A stretch of 64,000 nt of DNA from JANPLN01 sp041736155 (lineage in GTDB: Bacteria > Bdellovibrionota > Bdellovibrionia > Bdellovibrionales > JAGQZY01): the NCBI GenBank assembly GCA_041736155.1, contig JBGSUL010000002.1, positions 1-64,000 on the forward strand, in the 5' to 3' direction. Below are positions 61,775 through 64,000 of the stretch, in pieces. The notes beneath the pieces are model-generated. The model worked only from the letters and a program-made list of their open reading frames with translations. It ran no database searches and was not told the DNA's origin. Position numbers and translations under genes: made by a program. How positions within the stretch are numbered: the stretch's first letter is position 1; every line of letters begins with the position of its first letter.

Positions 61775-63142
61775 CTATTTTTTATTGTAATTCTCTTTGA
61801 TGATTTGGCGACCACGAGCCACAGCCAAAGCCTCGGACGGGACATCTTTCGTTATCGTCGAGCCCGAGCCAATCACGGCATTATCACCAATCACAATGGG
61901 GGCGATAAATTGTGTATCACTGCCCACAAAAACATTTTTGCCAATTTTCGTTTTATACTTTTTCTTATCCACCGCATAGTTGCAGGTGATGGTGCCACAA
62001 CCGATATTGGTCTCTTCGCCAATCTCAGCGTCTCCTAAGTAAGTGAGATGCCCTGCTTTGGCTCGTGCAGCCATGTGTACATTTTTGAGTTCGACAAAAT
62101 TTCCGATATGTACTTCTTCACCAAGAAGCGTGCCTGGGCGCAAACGCGCATAAGGTCCAACGATGGATTTTTTTCCCACCACTGATTTTTCAAGATAAGA
62201 GCCTGCTCGGATTTGTGTTCCTTGTTGAACATGACTATCGACGATAAACACATGGGGCTCGACCACACAGAACGGTTCAATCACCGTTTGGCCTTTTAAA
62301 AAACAACCGGGATATAATACACTTCCTGCGCCAATTTGTACCGAGTTTTCCACATAGGTGTTTTGCGGATCGATGATGATCACGCCAGCTTCCATGAGCT
62401 CACGCACTTTTTTTCGAATCACGAAACGTGTCGCCCGTGCCAATTCTTCTTGCGTATTCACACCAAACGCCACCGTTGTTGGCATAGGGATCGCCATCAC
62501 TTTTTTGCGATCTTCGACTGTGGCCGCAATCAAGTCTGTGAGATAAAATTCATTTTGTTTATTGTTATTTTTAATCTGTGGCAAATAGGTATTGAGAACA
62601 TCCGCCTTCACCACGTAAATTCCCGTGTTGATCTCACGAATTTTTAAAGTTTCTTGCGAAGCATCTTTGGCTTCGACAATCGCTTTGACAGCATCGTAGT
62701 GACGAACAATGCGTCCGTAGTTACCAGGCTTTTTAACCGTGCACGTGACCACCGCCACATCGGCATTTTTATTTTCAAACTCCTGAAGAATAGCCCGCAC
62801 ATTCTCCGGCGAAATCAACGGATGATCACCATTGACAATCAGCACAGCTCCCTCGATGGATTCGGGATTTGCTTGGCGAACGGCGTCAGCTGTGCCGAGC
62901 TGTTGCACTTGACGATGACAAACATATCCTTGCGCTTCGACGAGGGGTCGAATCAAGTTTTCTCCCACGCCCAAAACCACGCGGATCTCTTGGAATTTTT
63001 GCGGGGCCAAAGCCTGAAAAACATACTGAATCATGGGTTGACCAGCCACCGGGTGGAGAACTTTAGGCAGAGGCGATTTCATTCGTGTGCCTTGGCCAGC
63101 AGCTAATACAATTGCGGTATAATTGAAATTTAAGGGTTTCAT
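61775..63142 (-). CDS. glmU: Bifunctional UDP-N-acetylglucosamine pyrophosphorylase GlmU
   Basis: The 455-residue product has the uridyltransferase motif LAAGQGTRMKSPLPKVLHP, GDHPLIS, and a left-handed beta-helix acetyltransferase domain with GAGSVLYPGCFLKG and NFVELKNVHMAARAKAGHLT. It makes UDP-GlcNAc from glucosamine-1-phosphate. It is divergent from the sensor-kinase-like gene at 63221. Confidence 0.96.
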   Translation of the reverse strand: MKPLNFNYTAIVLAAGQGTRMKSPLPKVLHPVAGQPMIQYVFQALAPQKFQEIRVVLGVGENLIRPLVEAQGYVCHRQVQQLGTADAVRQANPESIEGAVLIVNGDHPLISPENVRAILQEFENKNADVAVVTCTVKKPGNYGRIVRHYDAVKAIVEAKDASQETLKIREINTGIYVVKADVLNTYLPQIKNNNKQNEFYLTDLIAATVEDRKKVMAIPMPTTVAFGVNTQEELARATRFVIRKKVRELMEAGVIIIDPQNTYVENSVQIGAGSVLYPGCFLKGQTVIEPFCVVEPHVFIVDSHVQQGTQIRAGSYLEKSVVGKKSIVGPYARLRPGTLLGEEVHIGNFVELKNVHMAARAKAGHLTYLGDAEIGEETNIGCGTITCNYAVDKKKYKTKIGKNVFVGSDTQFIAPIVIGDNAVIGSGSTITKDVPSEALAVARGRQIIKENYNKK

Positions 63143-63220
63143 AGCGCCAAATTAGCAGACCCCAGTCGAGAGTCAATCCAACATTCCGTTGCCAATCCTC
63201 GAAATCGGTCCGATGATAAA

Positions 63221-64000
63221 ATGATGCGAGTCCCTTCGGCGGCCCCGAGTTTTAAAACAACAGGTCTGTATTTTATCTCAGAAAATTTTCTACCCGACCC
63301 GCAATGGGAAGCCGTCCATTACAAGCCGAGTCAGCTGACTTTTCCCTTTTTTTCCTCAGAACCGACGGTCATCGTTCTTGAAGTTTATGCGCCTTTTTTG
63401 CAACAGTACGAAAAACTTCTGAAGGAGATGAAAGAACTCAGCCTGCAAACGCAGTTGATCTTTTTTTCTCTCGATCTTGCCGAAAACGCTCTCGTTGACC
63501 TGTTCAATCTCCAGCGCCCCTTTCGCCTGATTCCCCATGCGCGTATTGCCGAACTGCAAAAGCCTATTCAAGAGGCCATGGAACAGGGACAAAATCTCAA
63601 ACAAGAGCAAGTTCTCTACCAACTTTTCCGTGAGCAAAATAAAGAGTTGCAAGAAATGACTCAAAATCTTGAGTCACGTATTGAAAAACGCCAAAATCAT
63701 ATCGAAGAAGCCCGCGCCCGGCTCTCTGCCGCAAACGAAAAAAATATTTTTCTGCAAAAGTGTTTGTTCGCCGTTCACAACTCCACCACCATCGCCGATC
63801 TCGAAAAGACGGTGACAGAACTTCTGCACGAGCCTTTATCGTTGGACTGGTTTCGTATCCAGCTGGAACTTTCACTGACTAGCAATCTTCTTGAGACGCC
63901 GGCCTCCACATCGTTGTACCGTTTCCCCCTGACTCTCGCTCAGCGTGATTATGGCCAGTTGCTTTTTGCCAGAAAAAGCCAAACAGCGTTTCGACGAGAT
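63221..64000 (+). CDS. Sensor kinase-like protein, N-terminal part (runs off window)
   Basis: An ATG at 63221 opens a frame that continues past the window edge, giving 260 codons here. The N-terminal 120 residues resemble the unknown N-terminal domain of the kinase at 30642-32642, followed by a coiled coil (REQNKELQEMTQNLESRIEK) and the beginning of a GAF-like region (SLDWFRIQLELSL). The similarity of layout suggests another histidine kinase; the catalytic part is not in the window. The exact start is uncertain. Confidence 0.6.
   Translation, partial: MMRVPSAAPSFKTTGLYFISENFLPDPQWEAVHYKPSQLTFPFFSSEPTVIVLEVYAPFLQQYEKLLKEMKELSLQTQLIFFSLDLAENALVDLFNLQRPFRLIPHARIAELQKPIQEAMEQGQNLKQEQVLYQLFREQNKELQEMTQNLESRIEKRQNHIEEARARLSAANEKNIFLQKCLFAVHNSTTIADLEKTVTELLHEPLSLDWFRIQLELSLTSNLLETPASTSLYRFPLTLAQRDYGQLLFARKSQTAFRRD

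Overview
The window looks like part of a Bdellovibrio-like (Bdellovibrionota) chromosome. The signs are a moderate GC content, many lipoproteins with a Leu-x-x-Asn-Cys or Ala-Cys lipobox, two short flagellin genes beside flaG-fliD-fliS, a Pal/YbgF envelope cluster, and many exported proteins of unknown function. This is inferred from gene content; there is no rRNA to confirm it. No rRNA, tRNA or CRISPR array was recognised. The left edge carries the first residues of an IS110-like transposase.

Layout. 1-1.1 kb: transposase start, a small K+-channel-like gene, a very short c-type haem protein. 1.2-6.5 kb: a dabB-dabA inorganic-carbon pump operon with a DUF6671 gene that is cut by an in-frame TGA, and a divergent winged-helix regulator. 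6.5-7.7 kb: a gene-poor decayed stretch. 7.7-17.6 kb: oligopeptidase B, several lipoproteins (one an alpha/beta hydrolase), rluB, a trypsin-like protease. 17.7-22.1 kb: a minus-strand housekeeping block, pal / DUF4398 / ybgF-like / tsaD / rsmA / smpB. 22.2-27 kb: a TolB-propeller/BamA-barrel protein with a metalloprotease-like HEYTH motif, then small genes including an SSB-like one. 27-34.8 kb: aspartate aminotransferase, rsmD, a response regulator, a histidine kinase and a TPR protein. 35-40.3 kb: flagellar filament genes with visible sigma-28-type promoters. 40.5-45.2 kb: a TolC-like/RND pair with no membrane-fusion protein. 45.2-48 kb: a PilZ protein, a repeat-flanked cassette with an RND gene relic and a 50-bp perfect hairpin, and an HD phosphohydrolase. 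48-55 kb: thyA-folA, two large exported Cys/Gly-rich proteins, trmFO, a DciA-like protein and an L,D-transpeptidase. 55.4-59.9 kb: a stand-alone FtsK-4TM-like protein, then an exporter-like operon made of an ABC transmembrane domain without ATPase, an HlyD protein and a TolC protein. 59.9-63.1 kb: glmU-glmS. The right edge holds the start of a second sensor-kinase-like gene.

How the parts fit together. GlmU and GlmS feed UDP-GlcNAc to the wall; Pal, YbgF-like, the L,D-transpeptidase and the TolB/BamA-like protein act at the envelope; FlaG/FliD/FliS and the flagellins build the filament; ThyA, FolA and TrmFO share folate chemistry. The most unusual items are the ATPase-less exporter triad, the TGA-interrupted DUF6671 gene beside dabAB, and several long inverted repeats (50, 48, 26 and 21 bp arms) in intergenic positions, two of which share an almost equal spacer of about 80 nt.
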